From positions 38,380,214 to 38,444,213 of the forward strand of contig NC_083592.1 in the NCBI RefSeq assembly GCF_027579695.1: DNA of 64,000 bases, in the 5' to 3' direction. Positions 53,902 through 64,000 of the stretch are shown piece after piece. The stretch is from Neoarius graeffei. Its lineage: Eukaryota; Chordata; Actinopteri; Siluriformes; Ariidae. The notes under the pieces were generated by a model. That model was not told the origin of the DNA and made no database searches. It saw nothing but the letters and a program-made list of their open reading frames with translations. The stretch's first letter is position 1, and each line of letters begins with the position of its first letter. A program made the translations under genes and the position numbers.

Positions 53902-54285
53902 GGGCGGCACGGTGGTGTAGTGGTTAGCGCTGTCACCTCACAGCAAGAAGGTTCTGGGTCCGAGCCCAGTGGCCTGGCGAGGGCCTTTCTGTGTGGAGTT
54001 TGCATGTTCTCCCCGTGTCTGTGTGGGTTTCCTCCGAGTGCTCCGGTTTCCCCCACAGCCCAAAGACATGCAGTTAGGTGAACGTGGGGCGGCCTTGGGC
54101 TGAAGTGCCCTTGAGCAAGGTACCTGACCCCTGACTGCTCCCCGGACGCTGTGTGTTTGGCTGCCCACTGCTCTGGATGTGTGTGTGTGTGTGTGCGTGC
54201 GTGTGTTCACTGCTTCATATGGGTTAAATGCAGAGGATGAATTTCACTGTGCTTGAAGTGTGCATGTGACAAAGGTTTCTTATTA
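53902..54285 (+). mobile_element. tRNA-derived SINE, type B tail
   Basis: Type A head and body joined to CTTGGGCTGAAGTGCCCTTG, TGCCCACTGCTCTGG, a (GT)n run and TGGGTTAAATGCAGAGGATG, ending GACAAAGGTTTCTT. This copy keeps the fullest type B 3' half. Confidence 0.85.
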
Positions 54286-54439
54286 TCATACACTTTTTTT
54301 TTTTTAAATATATATATATTCTTTAACTCAAATGTACTTCATGCTGTTTTGCATACAGTATCTTGATTGATTTATCGGACAAATGTATGTTAATTAGTAA
54401 ATCAGTTATATGTAATGTAACTATGTAATGGCACTAGTG

Positions 54440-54915
54440 TGGGCAGCTTGTGATAAGCTTAACCACGTATGGAACTCCAGCCTGGCTAGCAACCAGAAAC
54501 TCCGCTTGTTTCACACGTTGATTGAGCCAGTCCTCCTCTACGGATCTGAGACATGGACGCTAACCATGCGTCAATGACGACTAGACGGAGCATATACCAA
54601 CTTGCTTCGACATGTCCAAAACATTAACTGGTCAGAGCACGCCACACGTGAGCGCATCTACGGAAACATTCCACCTATTTCCCAGACACTCACAAAGCGA
54701 CGCCTCCAATTTGCCAATCATAGTCATCGTGCAGTGGGTGAAGTATCCAGTCAATTCTGCTCAGGAAACGGAGCGGCCACGTCCACTCAAGGAGAATGAC
54801 CTTCCCCGACGTCATCGCGAGGGACTCGGGGGGGACAAAGGTCGGACTTGGGGAGTGCAATGAACAACCGAGAAGTGTGGTACAAGGTGGTTGCGGATTT
54901 CCCGACCTCTTGAGG
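54440..54915 (+). mobile_element. RTE-like LINE 3' fragment
   Basis: In shifting frames it encodes LNHVWNSSLASNQKLRLFHT, LIEPVLLYGSETWTLTMRQ, YTNLLRHVQNINWSEHATR and RIYGNIPPISQTLTKRRLQF. This is the post-RT C-terminal region (EPVLLYGSETWTL) of RTE-type non-LTR retrotransposons. Stops and frameshifts make it inactive. The 5' part including the catalytic YADD region is absent. Confidence 0.7.
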
Positions 54916-54955
54916 CCAAATAATGAGGTGTAATATACCAGCGGCTTTGTGTTTT

Positions 54956-56016
54956 CTCATCTCATCTCATTATCTGTAGCCGCTTTATCCTGTTCTACAG
55001 GGTCGCAGGCAAGCTGGAGCCTATCCCAGCTGACTACGGGCGAGAGGCGGGGTACACCCTGGACAAGTCGCCAGGTCATCACAGGGCTGACACATAGGTG
55101 GGGTTTACATTAGACCGTATCAGCGGATCATCAGATTAACATTTTTAAAACTATTAGCGTGCACACAGCAACGCCAATACACGATTAGTGTGCACACAGC
55201 AACGCCAATACACGGATACGCTCGGCTCCGCAGGCATCCTGCGCTCCAAATCACTCCGCCCTGAACAGCGAGTGCCCTCTGGAGGGTGCGCACTCCGGCC
55301 CTGCGCAGCTCACAGAGCGCGTGAGTGAAGCGCACGAGCCACGATTCAGGACTGAGCCGCTGTGTGTGTGATCCCAGCGCATATCACTTACCACTTGCAA
55401 GTGGAAGGATGGCAAGCCTAAAGACAATCATAACTACACAATGGGCAGTATTTGCATCAGTATTTGCAGTATTTTCATACTTTTATACTCTTTAATGAAA
55501 GGTGATACAAGGCGGAAGTCCGCGCCGTTTTTCAGCAGTCGCGTCACATGACCAACGCCAGCGAATCAGGAAGGTGGATGTCACAGTGACGTTGTCCAAT
55601 GACGACGCCAGCTAGAGCTCAGCACAGCGTATCCACATATTCTCAATGTTTACACAGCACCGGACCAGACACTATCTGGATTGAATACGTGGACCCTGGC
55701 GGATTCTCGTTTCCCGGCATTTCCAGGTGTTTTAATGTAAACGGACAGTGCATCCGCGAAGAAAACGAGACAGATACGGTCTAATGTAAACTTGGCCATA
55801 GACACAGACAACCATTCACACTCGCATTCACACCTACGGTCAATTTAGAGTCACCAGTTAACCTAATCTGCATGTCTTTGGACTGTGGGGGGAAACCCAT
55901 GCGGACACGGGGAGAACATGCAAACTCCGCACAGAAAGGCCCTCGCCAGCCACGGGGCTCGAACCCAGACCTTGCTGTGAGGCGACAGCGCTAACCACTG
56001 CACCACCGTGCCGCCC
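54956..56016 (-). mobile_element. Type A SINE, minus strand, interrupted
   Basis: Flanked by CGGCTTTGTGTTTT at 54942-54955 and 56017-56030. A 699-base element splits the body between CTGACACATAG and ACACAGACAACC. The distal part lacks the CGGAGCACCCGGAGG block. Confidence 0.93.
55098..55796. mobile_element. 699-base MITE within a SINE
   Basis: Left end GTTTACATTAGACCGTATC and right GATACGGTCTAATGTAAAC are inverted repeats offset a few bases from the junctions. CATAG is present on both sides (55093-55097, 55797-55801). The interior is GC-richer with ACACAGCAACGCCAATACAC duplicated in tandem. No transposase. Confidence 0.75.
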
Positions 56017-56030
56017 CGGCTTTGTGTTTT

Positions 56031-57364
56031 ATAAAGATCAAACTAGTGAACATATTCAGTTATGATCACATCATTACTGCTAGATTCATTTGACGAGGGG
56101 GAGTCCAATTCTGTTAGCTCGTAAAACACCATGCTTTGTGCCTAATTATGTTGGCATGTGCATTTTTGTCATAACTGGATTTTTTTTTTTTTAACATAAA
56201 GCTTCTTTAGGGGATCTGTTAAAATTGTGCCAGTTAAGCTGAAAATCTCATAAACCTGTGGTGCTCCATGGCAATTCTGTAAGTCTGCTAATATAGTGGG
56301 ATACTCCTGGTGCAAGAGACTTATCTACCCCCCCCCCCCCCATTTGTTTCCTATATTTTTAACGCCATGCTAGCGGACCAGATATACGGTATATGATGCA
56401 ATATTTCGGCAGTACGGTCTGAACAAAAAGAAGGCAGGAGTTCTTGCAGTGAGCCGATCCAAACGCAAGAGCGAAATCCAAGAATATCCTTGCTGTTCGC
56501 TTTGTACACACGGCGAGACACTTCTTTTATAATTCACTCAGCTTTCCGAGCAGCATTGATTTGTGCTGATGATGCAGTCATGTCAGCTACCGTTTACCAA
56601 TGCACAGCCTGTATAATGTGCATTGTCGATGTAAAGGATATAAAGATGCCCATAATGTTTTTAGTTTGTGCATTCAGTTGCCGTCACTCATTCTCATGCT
56701 CGCTTTAATTATTGAGTAGCATTTTAAAAAGGATTGCCTGAATATCGTTCATACCAAGCATCTGCTCTGTTGCTTTTAGTGTCCTCGCTGCAGTTAATTC
56801 ACTTGTCAGTCAAGCACCAAAGCTTTTCTTCCCATGTGTAATTGGAGGAAAATTCAAGACAGACCCTGTCTCTGTACAATGCCTGAGCAACTCTGATAGT
56901 AGTTTGGCAGGGGAACTCGTTTGTCTGAGCCTTGCCGCAGCGCACACACTTTTCTCTTTCTCTCTCTTAATTAACAGTCCTAAGCCAGACAAAAAATGGT
57001 TCCGAGAGATGTGAAGAGAGTAACGGAAACGGCGCTGTCGAAACAGGATGGCAGTCCCAGGTGTTTCCTTTCTGTGTCGTGTTGCGAGTGTGAGGTTCTA
57101 ACGAAACCGAAAAAGGTACATTTCATGCATGAGTTGATATTAACCACAAACAGCACCTGACGCATGGGTGTGTTGTGGTTTTTTTGGGGGGCTTTTTCGG
57201 ATGTGACAGCTGGTGGGGGCTGGTGTTGTGTTGGCCATGCTGGCACCCCACTGAGGAACCGTGACGGGGCAGTGGTGGCCCAACACAAAAGCAGCTTTGT
57301 CATGAAACTCGCAGGGGTCAAAAAACACAGTGGTATGAAAGTGTTTTGGCTCCTTCCTGATTTC
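56031..57364. other. No gene seen
   Basis: Intron-like sequence with a C-run at about 56330-56342. Frames up to 113 codons on the minus strand show no domain. CACATGAGAGTG-type element ends were not found. Confidence 0.4.
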
Positions 57365-57639
57365 TTTTTTTTTTTTGCATGTTTGTCACACTTAAATGTT
57401 TCAGATCATCAAACAAATTTAAATATTAGACAAAGGTAACACAAGTAAACATAAAATGCAGTTTTTAAATGGTTTTTATTATTAAGGGGGGAAAAAAATC
57501 CAAACCTACATGACCCTGTATGAAAAAGTGATTGCCCCCTAAACCTAATAACTGGTTGGGCCACCCTTAGCAGCAATAGAGATCTTGCATGTGACGTCAC
57601 AGCTGATCCAGATTGTGACAGACGCCATCTTGTCGGTCA

Positions 57640-58170
57640 AACGCCATATTTCCTACTTCTACTTCTGGTTCTGCTTCTACTTCTACCTTTTCTTCTGGAA
57701 AACCCTACTATATACAATTCTACTACAACGGCTGCGGCTACAAGCTCTCCCTACCTGTGCACGGTTTTTATGTTTTTTGTGTGTATTTTTGCGTGTTGTT
57801 CGTCTGTACCGGACTTCAATATCCACTACAACCGTATGGACTTACTGGACATTGGTTTCCAGCAGAAAATGACGGTTTGTAGCGATTTCCATCGCATGCA
57901 CAACATTCCGGACAAGAAAAAAAAAATTTCCGGATGAGATAGCGAGACCAGCGGGGTCTCCGTGGATTGTTATTGGAAGCAAAGCGAAGGAGGCAGCGCC
58001 GGGAGCGGAAGCAAAAGCGAGGCTGCAGAGCCGGCCTGTTGACTAAGCTCAGAAAACAGCCACTCAAATCTCCACTGCCAAGCCTCTACCACTCCAACGC
58101 CAGATCCATGGTAAACAAGATGGACGATTTGGAATTACAGCTGGAATTACCTTATTCTATTCTATAATCG
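57640..58170 (+). mobile_element. L2/Rex-like LINE 5' fragment
   Basis: From 57967 the plus strand encodes KRRRQRRERKQKRGCRAGLL, then LPSLYHSNARSMVNKMDDLE. A basic stretch followed by P(S/G)IxxxNxRS(L/M)xNKMDEL is the start of the endonuclease domain in L2/Rex1-type LINEs. The sequence breaks off soon after. Its 5' untranslated part likely begins near 57640. Confidence 0.65.
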
Positions 58171-58217
58171 GCTGGTCAGTGCTATACTAGATACTACTGA
58201 TATATCTAGTATCAGTA

Positions 58218-58568
58218 CTAGTAATACTTAAGTGACTTACCCATCCAATGAGGATTGTTATTTTCTTGTTTACAAGATGCCACATGAGGGCAGCTGACAA
58301 ATCCTGAATTTCTGTAAAGATAACTGTCCAGAGATTTATAAGCACGCAGTGCTTCACCACTGAACAGCGAGGGAAAGTTAATGAGGTAATTATACACGTC
58401 TGGGTATTCCACCTCTGGCAGTTCCATATCCACTGACACGGTCGTGAAGACCACGTCCGGTAATCAATAAGGGTCACTAATCTGTAGGTCGTTTATTTTA
58501 GACATATATCTAGTTATCTGTTCATTAGAAAAATGAGCCGTGTAGTCCATCGGTTGAAATTTATCCAT
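58218..58568 (-). pseudogene. ISL2EU-type transposase N-terminal fragment
   Basis: From ATG near 58568 the minus strand reads MDKFQPMDYTAHF, SNEQITRYMSKINDLQI, a TGA stop, then LPDVVFTTVSVDMELPEVEY, DVYNYLINFPSLFSGEA and LRAYKSLDSYLYRNSGFV. The AYKSLDxYxYxxSGxV block matches the fragment at 10812-11249. The in-frame stop and missing nuclease region make it a relic. Confidence 0.6.
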
Positions 58569-58662
58569 TTTGTACACGAGTGCAGCGGTGTTTTTTACCG
58601 ACAAGATGGCGGCTGTGTACTTTCCGGTCACGTGACTGCAAGATCTCTATAACTGTGATCAA

Positions 58663-59630
58663 GCGTTTGCGATAACTGGCAATGAGACTTTTACAGCGCT
58701 GTGGAGGAATTTTGGCCCACTCATCTTTGCAGAATTGTTGTAATTCCGCCACGTTGGAGGGTTTTCAAGCATGAACCGCCTTTTTAAGGTCATGCCACAG
58801 CATCTCTGGTCAGGATTCAGGTCAGGACTTTGACTAGGCCACTCAAGTCTTCATTTTGTTTTTCTTAAGCCATTCAGAGGTGGACTTGCTTGTTTTGGAT
58901 CATTGTCCTGCTGCAGAACCCAAGTGCGCTTCAGCTTGAGGTCACAAACAGATGGCCGGACATTCTCCTTCAGGATTTTTTGGTAGACAGCAGAATTCAT
59001 GGTTCCATTTACCACAGCAAGTCTTCCAGGTCCTGAAGTAGCAAAACAGCCCCAGGCCATCACACTATCACCATCATATTTCACTGTTGGTATGATGTTC
59101 CTTTTCTGAAATGCTGTTACTTTTACGCCAGATGTAATGGGACATACACCTTCCAAAAAGTTCAACTTTTGTTTCATCAGTCCACAGAGTATTTTCCCAA
59201 AAGTCTTGGTGATCATCAAGATGTTTTCTGGCAAAACTGAGACAAGCTTTTATGTTTTTTTGCTCAGCAGTGGTTTTCATCTTGGAACTCTGCCATGCAG
59301 GCAATTTTTGCCCAGTCTCTTTCTTATGGTGGGGTCATGAACACTGACCTTAACTGAGGCAAGTGAGGCCTGCAGTTCTTTGGATGTTGTGGGGTCTTTT
59401 GTGACCTCTTGGATAAGTCGTCGCTGCACTCTTGGGGTAATTTTGGTCAGCCGGCCAATCCTGGGAAGGTTCACCGTTGTTCCATGTTGTCGCCATTTGT
59501 GGATAATGGCTCTCACTGTGGTTCGCTGGAGTCCCAAAGCTTTAGAAATGGCTTTATAACCTTTTCCAGACTGATGGATCTCAATTACTTTGTTTCTCAT
59601 TTGTTCCTGAATTTCTTTGGATCGCAGCAT
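58663..59630 (-). pseudogene. Tc1-like transposase, frameshifted
   Basis: N-terminal part (59277-59630): MRNKVIEIHQSGKGYKAIS, then KALGLQRTTVRAIIHKW, a paired helix-turn-helix region with GRLTKITPRVQRRLIQE. After a frameshift: LWTDETKVELFG with the first catalytic aspartate, GDSVMAWGCFATSGPG with the glycine-rich box, and VLQQDNDPKQ with the second aspartate. The expected H after K is replaced and the terminal glutamate block is not found; WAKIPPQRCKSLIASYRKRL is the C-terminus. Length fits a full 340-residue protein broken by frameshifts. Confidence 0.9.
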
Positions 59631-60000
59631 GATGTCTAGCTTTTGAGGATCTTTTGGTCTGCTTCACTTTGTTGGACAGGTCCTGTTTAAGTGATTTTCT
59701 TGATTGAGAACAGGTGTGGCAGTAATCAGGCCTGGGTGTGGCTAGAGAAATTGAACTCAGCTTTCCAAAGATGTGATAAACCACAGTTGATTTATGTTTT
59801 AACAGGGGACAATCACTTTTTCACACAGGGTCATGTAGGTTTGGATTTTTCCCCCCCTTAATAATAAAAACCTTCATTTAAAAACTGCATTTTGTGTTTA
59901 CTTGTTATCTTTGTCTAATATTTTAATTTGTTTGATGGCGTGACAAACATGGGGCAAACACTTTCTCTCACACATTTATTTATTTATTTATTTATTTATT

Positions 60001-60309
60001 CTCATCTCATTATCTGTAGCCACTTTATCCTGTCCTACAGGGTCGCAGGCAAGCTGGAGCCTATCCCAGCTGACTACGGGTGAAAGGCGGGGTACACCCT
60101 GGACAAGTCACCAGGTCATCACAGGGCTGACACAGAGACACAGACAACCATTCACACTCACATTCACACCTACGCTCAATTTAGAGTCACCAGTTAACCT
60201 AACCTGCATGTCTTTGGACTGTGGGGGAAACCGGAGCACCCGGAGGAAACCCACAGGGAGAACATGCAAACTCCTTCTTGCTGTGAGGCAACAGCGCTAA
60301 CCACTACAC

Positions 60310-60310
<1 letters not shown>
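60001..60310 (-). mobile_element. Type A SINE, minus strand, head truncated
   Basis: The inverted SINE runs from CTCATCTCATTATCTGTAGC to CGCTAACCACTACAC. It lacks the CGGACACGG and B-box regions and stops where the TG/TA repeat begins. It abuts a (TTTA)n run on the left. Confidence 0.85.
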
Positions 60311-60390
<80 letters not shown>

Positions 60391-60506
60391 AAGGTGGGGG
60401 GGTACTTGGAGTGCAGTCGTAGGCTTGAAATGTAATATCATTTACAAGAAAGTGTATATTCTCTTATCTGTGAAGCTGACAGGACAGTGGTAACAGCAAG
60501 AACAAG

Positions 60507-60586
<80 letters not shown>

Positions 60587-60700
60587 AAGGTGGGGGGGGT
60601 ACTTGGAGTGCAGTCGTAGGCTTGAAATGTAATATCATTTACAAGAAAGTGTATATTCTCTTATCTGTGAAGCTGACAGGACAGTGGTAACAGCAAGAAC
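60310..60700 (+). repeat. Two-unit tandem duplication with (GT)n(AT)n
   Basis: Two units, about 60311-60505 and 60506-60700. Each consists of a GT tract, an AT tract of about 50 to 60 bases, AAAATAAAAGGTGGGG, and a unique part TACTTGGAGTGCAGTCGTAG to CAGTGGTAACAGCAAGAACA. The unique parts look identical, so duplication is recent or recently corrected. Confidence 0.9.
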
Positions 60701-61477
60701 AAGTTTCTCTGAACAATAGCTAGACAAGAAAACACCCAGGATCTAAAAGCTCTTTTGTTCATCCATCTGGTGCCTGACTGACTCGGGCAATGTTTCCGAT
60801 GTGTCTTTTAATATCGCAATGTCTGTCATTCAAGCTGGTCTAACAATGTGTACGTGTATAATATGAATCCATGTCTCTATCCATGGGTTGGGAAGGTTTA
60901 CTCCACACTTTTGTCCCAATGCATATCTGTTTGATATGTTATCTGCTGCTGACGTGAAAGGGGAGCCTTTGTGATCTTGGAGGCTTTTCTAAGCTCGCAT
61001 GACGTTAGCTTGGCCCCGAGTGAAAAAGCGGCTCATGCTCGCAGGGAAAGTAGAACGTCTACAAACAACCTGGGAACAAACATGGTGTATAGCAGGTACA
61101 AATTCCCATCAGACAACAACCATTGGTAATTAGTTTTATGGAAACGGAGACAGTGTATGGCTTGCTTTGTAGCAGTATATTCTTAGACATGCATTCTCTA
61201 AGTTTTGCTCATTCATACAGTTACCAAATCAGCCAATACTGCTGTCAGACAGGATGTTTTGGGGTATTTCAGAAGCTTCGGATCTCTTGGGAGTTTCACC
61301 AACATTGGAAGGTTAGAAAATAGCCCAGGGGACACTTTCCCACCTTCACCTGCCCAATTTCATGGTGAGCCTGTGCCCAGTGTAGCCTCAGATTCTTGTT
61401 TTTGGCTGATAGGACTGTTTGCTGATGCATTTTCCTATTCTTGTAGCCCATCCACCATAAGGTTTGATGTGCAGAGG
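60701..61477. other. No gene seen
   Basis: Intron-like sequence. The open frame at 61205-61591 has no recognisable domain. Confidence 0.4.
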
Positions 61478-61991
61478 CTCCAACTCTCCCGCCGTGGGTG
61501 GGAGATCTCCTGCTTTAGGGAACATTTAGAAAATCCTCCCGATGACAACATAAAAATCTCCCGCCCACCCTTACTACACATGATTAGTTAAATATATATA
61601 ACTTGATACATTTATGTTGACGAAAATTAATAGTTGACTTTCCACTTTTCGTGTGTCTGACATTGTATGGGTGGACTCAAATGTGTACCCCGTGGTATAT
61701 GCTGATTCCCCGGTCGGTACACCGATCGGCGTAGCGGGGGGATTGGAGTGAATGTCGGCGGCATGCGCGCGCACATCAAGTGTGCATATGAATCGAGTGG
61801 AATTCGGTACGCCGCGGGGTCACACTGAGCCACCCAATGTCTTAGCAATTACTGATAAAGCATACAGATGGCGCTATTAATGATACGTGTGAAAGAACAA
61901 GGAAACCCACGACACTCAACCATTTTGTTTGCTTTTTTGCGTCTGCATTTATTGCCTGCTCGTCTTTAACTTTGTTCTCTTGAATGAGATA

Positions 61992-62142
61992 ATGAAACGA
62001 AGTTCCATTGGTGGAAATGGCGAAAGCCAAACTACGAAGAAAAAAATATCAGAAAATCACCAAGATAAAGTTGGGATCGCCCACCAGGGACGAATGGTGG
62101 ACTATTTTGGACGGCAGCAAGATGACCCTATATCTGACAAGG
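61992..62142 (+). CDS. Possible first exon of a transposase-like protein
   Basis: ATG 61992 opens MKRSSIGGNGESQTTKKKIS, then GRMVDYFGRQQDDPISDK, followed by AAG/GTTAGA as a weak donor. The pattern resembles short first exons of hAT-type transposases, as at 28718-28789. Upstream GC-rich segment 61700-61830 is unlike its surroundings. No second exon or terminal repeat was identified. Confidence 0.25.
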
Positions 62143-62214
62143 TTAGATCACCAGACCAGACGTTAGATTCTAACCAACTTGTCTGACTTTTTTTTTTTTT
62201 TTTGTCTGACTTTT

Positions 62215-62990
62215 ACTAACTTAGACTTAAATATTATTAGAAGAACATCATCATCAGAGGGTCTACCATTGGCAATTTATAATAGTCATTATTGACATTA
62301 ACGCTGACTTTAGGCATAAGCAGTCTGATCGTTAATCTCTGACAGCTCTCTTTAGTTAGCTGTTTCTGCCTGTAGAACTGGTACTTATTGGATGTTTTTT
62401 GCGCCATTCTAGTGTGTGAAATCTCAGGAAGTAAGCAACTGTTCTGCACCAACAACCGTGCCATGGTCAGACTCCCTGAGATCATATTTTTCCCCCATTC
62501 TGATGTTTGATGTGAACATGAACTGACCTGTATCTAAATGAGTTTGTGTTGTTATACACTGTATATTGGTGGCAGCATGGTTTTGTAGTGGCTAGCACTG
62601 TTTCCTCACAGCAAGAAGGTTCTGGGTTCAAGCTCAGTACCTGATGGTGGCCTTTCTGTGTGGAGTTTGCATGTTCTCCCCGTGTCCGCGTGGGTTTCCT
62701 CCGAGTGCTCCGGTTTCCCCCGCAGTCCAAAGACGTGCAGGTTAGGCTAATTGGCGACTCTAAATTGCCCATAGGTGTGAATGTGTGCAAATGGTTGAAA
62801 GAAAACCCCTATAAATAATCCAGTAGAAGGCAACGGCAAACCATAACTGTAATTCTTCTCTAGAAAACTTGGACCTGCCATCAGGCAGAGCGCGAACGAA
62901 GTAGTAATTATACATTACTGATACATAATCGGATAATTGAATGAACGAGAGGTGTACGGTTCCTAATAAACTGGTCAGTCAGCGAGTGTA
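62215..62990. mobile_element. Tc1-like relic interrupted by a SINE
   Basis: Shares the TTTTTCCCCCATTCTGATGT and CGCCATTCTAGTGTGTG-type blocks with the element at 51756-52436. Its right end GGTTCCTAATAAACTGGTC corresponds to that family's terminus. A SINE (62566-62815) is inserted. No usable frame remains. Confidence 0.55.
62566..62815 (+). mobile_element. tRNA-derived SINE, divergent third tail type
   Basis: Head GGTGGCAGCATGGTTTTGTA and body blocks match type A, but after GTGTGAATGTGTGCAAATGG the sequence becomes AGTAGAAGGCAACGGCAAAC and continues to about 62930 without the usual tail. It may be a third 3' variant or a truncated copy. Confidence 0.7.
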
Positions 62991-63025
62991 GTTATAGTAA
63001 TCTGGACAGATGGATGACTATATAA

Positions 63026-63319
63026 AGCCTAGGTCACAACCGGACGTACGATTTTTTTGGCCGTGTGATTTTTGGTGTTTCCCAAATCGCTGCAGTTTTT
63101 TTGTTTGTGGAGAAAGACGCACGTTGGCCGTAAGTTTGTCTTGCAACCTGAAAAAAAAACGTAAGCACCCATAGTGTTTGTTTGACATGACAAAGAACCT
63201 CTGCGGCCAGTCTACGGCTCGAAAATCAGCACGTCACATGCGCGCCCTCCGTGTGTTTCTTGCGTTTTTTGCACGTAGACCGGCCGTAGGAGCACGTACG
63301 GCCAGTTGTGACTGAGGCT
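63026..63319. mobile_element. Short inverted-repeat element with GGTCACAACCGG ends, copy 2
   Basis: Ends AGCCTAGGTCACAACCGGAC and GGCCAGTTGTGACTGAGGCT, flanked by TAA (63023-63025 and 63320-63322). It lacks a CACGTACGCCCTCTGTG segment present in copy 1. Confidence 0.8.
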
Positions 63320-63322
63320 TAA

Positions 63323-64000
63323 ATGTGTGGCTCAAACTGAATTATCGTCCCATTATTAGATTTTTTTTTTTTTTAAATCAGTCTTTCTTCCTGCTGACAT
63401 TTGAAACGAAATGCATCATTCTAGCATAATAGATTATGTACTGAGAATTTTTTTTTAAATCCCAATAGTCAGTAGTGGAAAATGCCATCTGAAGATGAAA
63501 TGTACAGTGAATTGGCTTTTCCTGTGTACGCGGTTTCATTTTCAGAGTCTGCTCTTGGATCCTGGTGAGTAATCGGTAATCTGGAGCCAGCATTTCAACA
63601 GCATGGGAGTGGCTATCGTTGCTCTTTGTGGCCATGGCTTGTTGACATTGTGTGCAGAATTTAATGCATGTTCACGATCAATCCTGCATGCTTTGACTCA
63701 GATTATGGCAGGATAGAGACTAAAGATACGGGCGATGGATGATTGAGCTTGTGTTCTTCTGTCCCGCTGATGTGCAACGGAAATTTTGAGGCCTGAACTA
63801 AGGTCAGCATGGGACACATCAAAGTCACGTCCTTATGTTTTTATTTTTCCAAGCAGGAGTCTGTGGAACATGGTGCAAATGCTCTGAGTCAGCAAGCGTC
63901 AGCTGCTGGCTTTTTTTTTTTTTTTTAAGTGCAAGATCTAGTGATGAAGCAAAAAGCCCCTAAGTGACAAATCACCTTCTGAAGCATGTAGGGAATTTTG
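63323..64000. other. No gene seen
   Basis: Intron-like to the end of the window. T-runs near 63361 and 63911-63926. No exon for the DAPK-like kinase domain was found here. Confidence 0.4.

Larger units (their letters stand above)
57578..58648 (-). mobile_element. ISL2EU-like transposon inside the Tc1 element
   Basis: Ends AGAGATCTTGCA and TGCAAGATCTCT are perfect inverted repeats, with CGCCATCTTGTCGGT repeated inverted further in. AT flanks both sides (57576-57577, 58649-58650). The Tc1 family's usual sequence AGCAATAACTG is restored when it is removed, supporting a 2-base AT target. It carries a transposase fragment and a LINE piece. Confidence 0.8.
57365..59975 (-). mobile_element. Tc1-like transposon interrupted by a second transposon
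   Basis: Inverted repeats of about 200 bases: GCATGTTTGTCACACTTAA and TCCAAACCTACATGACCCTG on the left, and their complements on the right up to CCATGTTTGTCACGCC in inverse sense. Long repeats with internal direct repeats are typical of the Sleeping Beauty-type Tc1 branch. The minus-strand transposase (58663-59630) is broken and a 1,071-base element sits at 57578-58648. Confidence 0.85.

Noticed and set aside
56980..57321. 113-codon minus-strand frame as a host exon
   Set aside because: No recognised domain, no clear splice sites, and an overlapping frame on the plus strand of similar length.
57585..57872. 95-codon aromatic-rich frame
   Set aside because: Crosses the boundary of the ISL2EU-like end and LINE leader; composition reflects TTCTACTTC repeats.
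60311..60690. Frames of alternating Tyr-Ile and Val-Cys
   Set aside because: Translation of (AT)n and (GT)n tracts.
1..64000. Endogenous retrovirus or LTR retrotransposon
   Set aside because: No paired LTRs, primer binding site, or gag/pol motifs were recognised; retroelements seen are LINE, SINE and Penelope-like.

Overview
The window looks like vertebrate, almost certainly teleost, nuclear DNA: AT-rich, intron- or intergenic-like, and packed with mobile elements of well-known fish types. These are tRNA-derived SINEs with clear A and B boxes, V-SINE-like tails, Tc1/mariner relics, TTAA-target foldback elements, Penelope-like, L1/L2/RTE-like LINE ends and hAT-like elements. The abundant 370-base SINE with a GATGAGATGAG tail resembles the 'mermaid' type described in catfish and other fishes, so a siluriform or other ostariophysan is a reasonable guess, but nothing here proves the species. 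There are no operons, ribosome binding sites, tRNA genes or rRNA genes.

The only host coding sequence I can defend is one first coding exon at 15301-15410 (+). Its peptide ends in the N-terminal signature of the death-associated protein kinase (DAPK) family, just before the glycine-rich loop, and it is bounded by a good acceptor and a GTAAGG donor. No second kinase exon was found downstream, so 15411-64000 is best read as one very long first coding intron or its 5' part, and the sequence before about 14560 as upstream DNA. Within the first 1.4 kb of this intron lie two decayed copies of the same exon, one inverted (about 16475-16585) and one direct with two in-frame TAG codons (16690-16757). 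This exon-derived cluster is the most unusual host-gene observation.

Layout: 1-14.5 kb is upstream DNA with SINEs, foldback elements, a Penelope-like relic interrupted by an ISL2EU-like element, and a tandem array grown out of SINE bodies (12.8-14.5 kb). 14.5-17 kb holds the putative promoter region, the exon and its decayed copies. 17-27 kb is mostly quiet with several TTAA or terminal-repeat elements. 27-34 kb is a nest of insertions within insertions, including a SINE that hosts a hAT-like element, and a small transposon carrying a RecQ-helicase-like fragment. 35-43 kb holds a composite fish repeat with an L1 insertion and a minisatellite, followed by a repeat pair in opposite orientations. 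43-56 kb contains SINEs, CAGGG-terminated elements, LINE ends and Tc1 relics. 57.4-60 kb is a Tc1 element interrupted by an ISL2EU-like element that itself contains a LINE fragment. 60-64 kb has an AT-rich tandem duplication, a possible transposase exon, and more relics.

Many insertions have target-site duplications readable directly in the sequence, and in several cases the empty site can be read from a second copy in the window. These give the relative age of insertions without outside data. Family names for elements come from remembered hallmarks (termini, target-site lengths, peptide motifs), not from searches.
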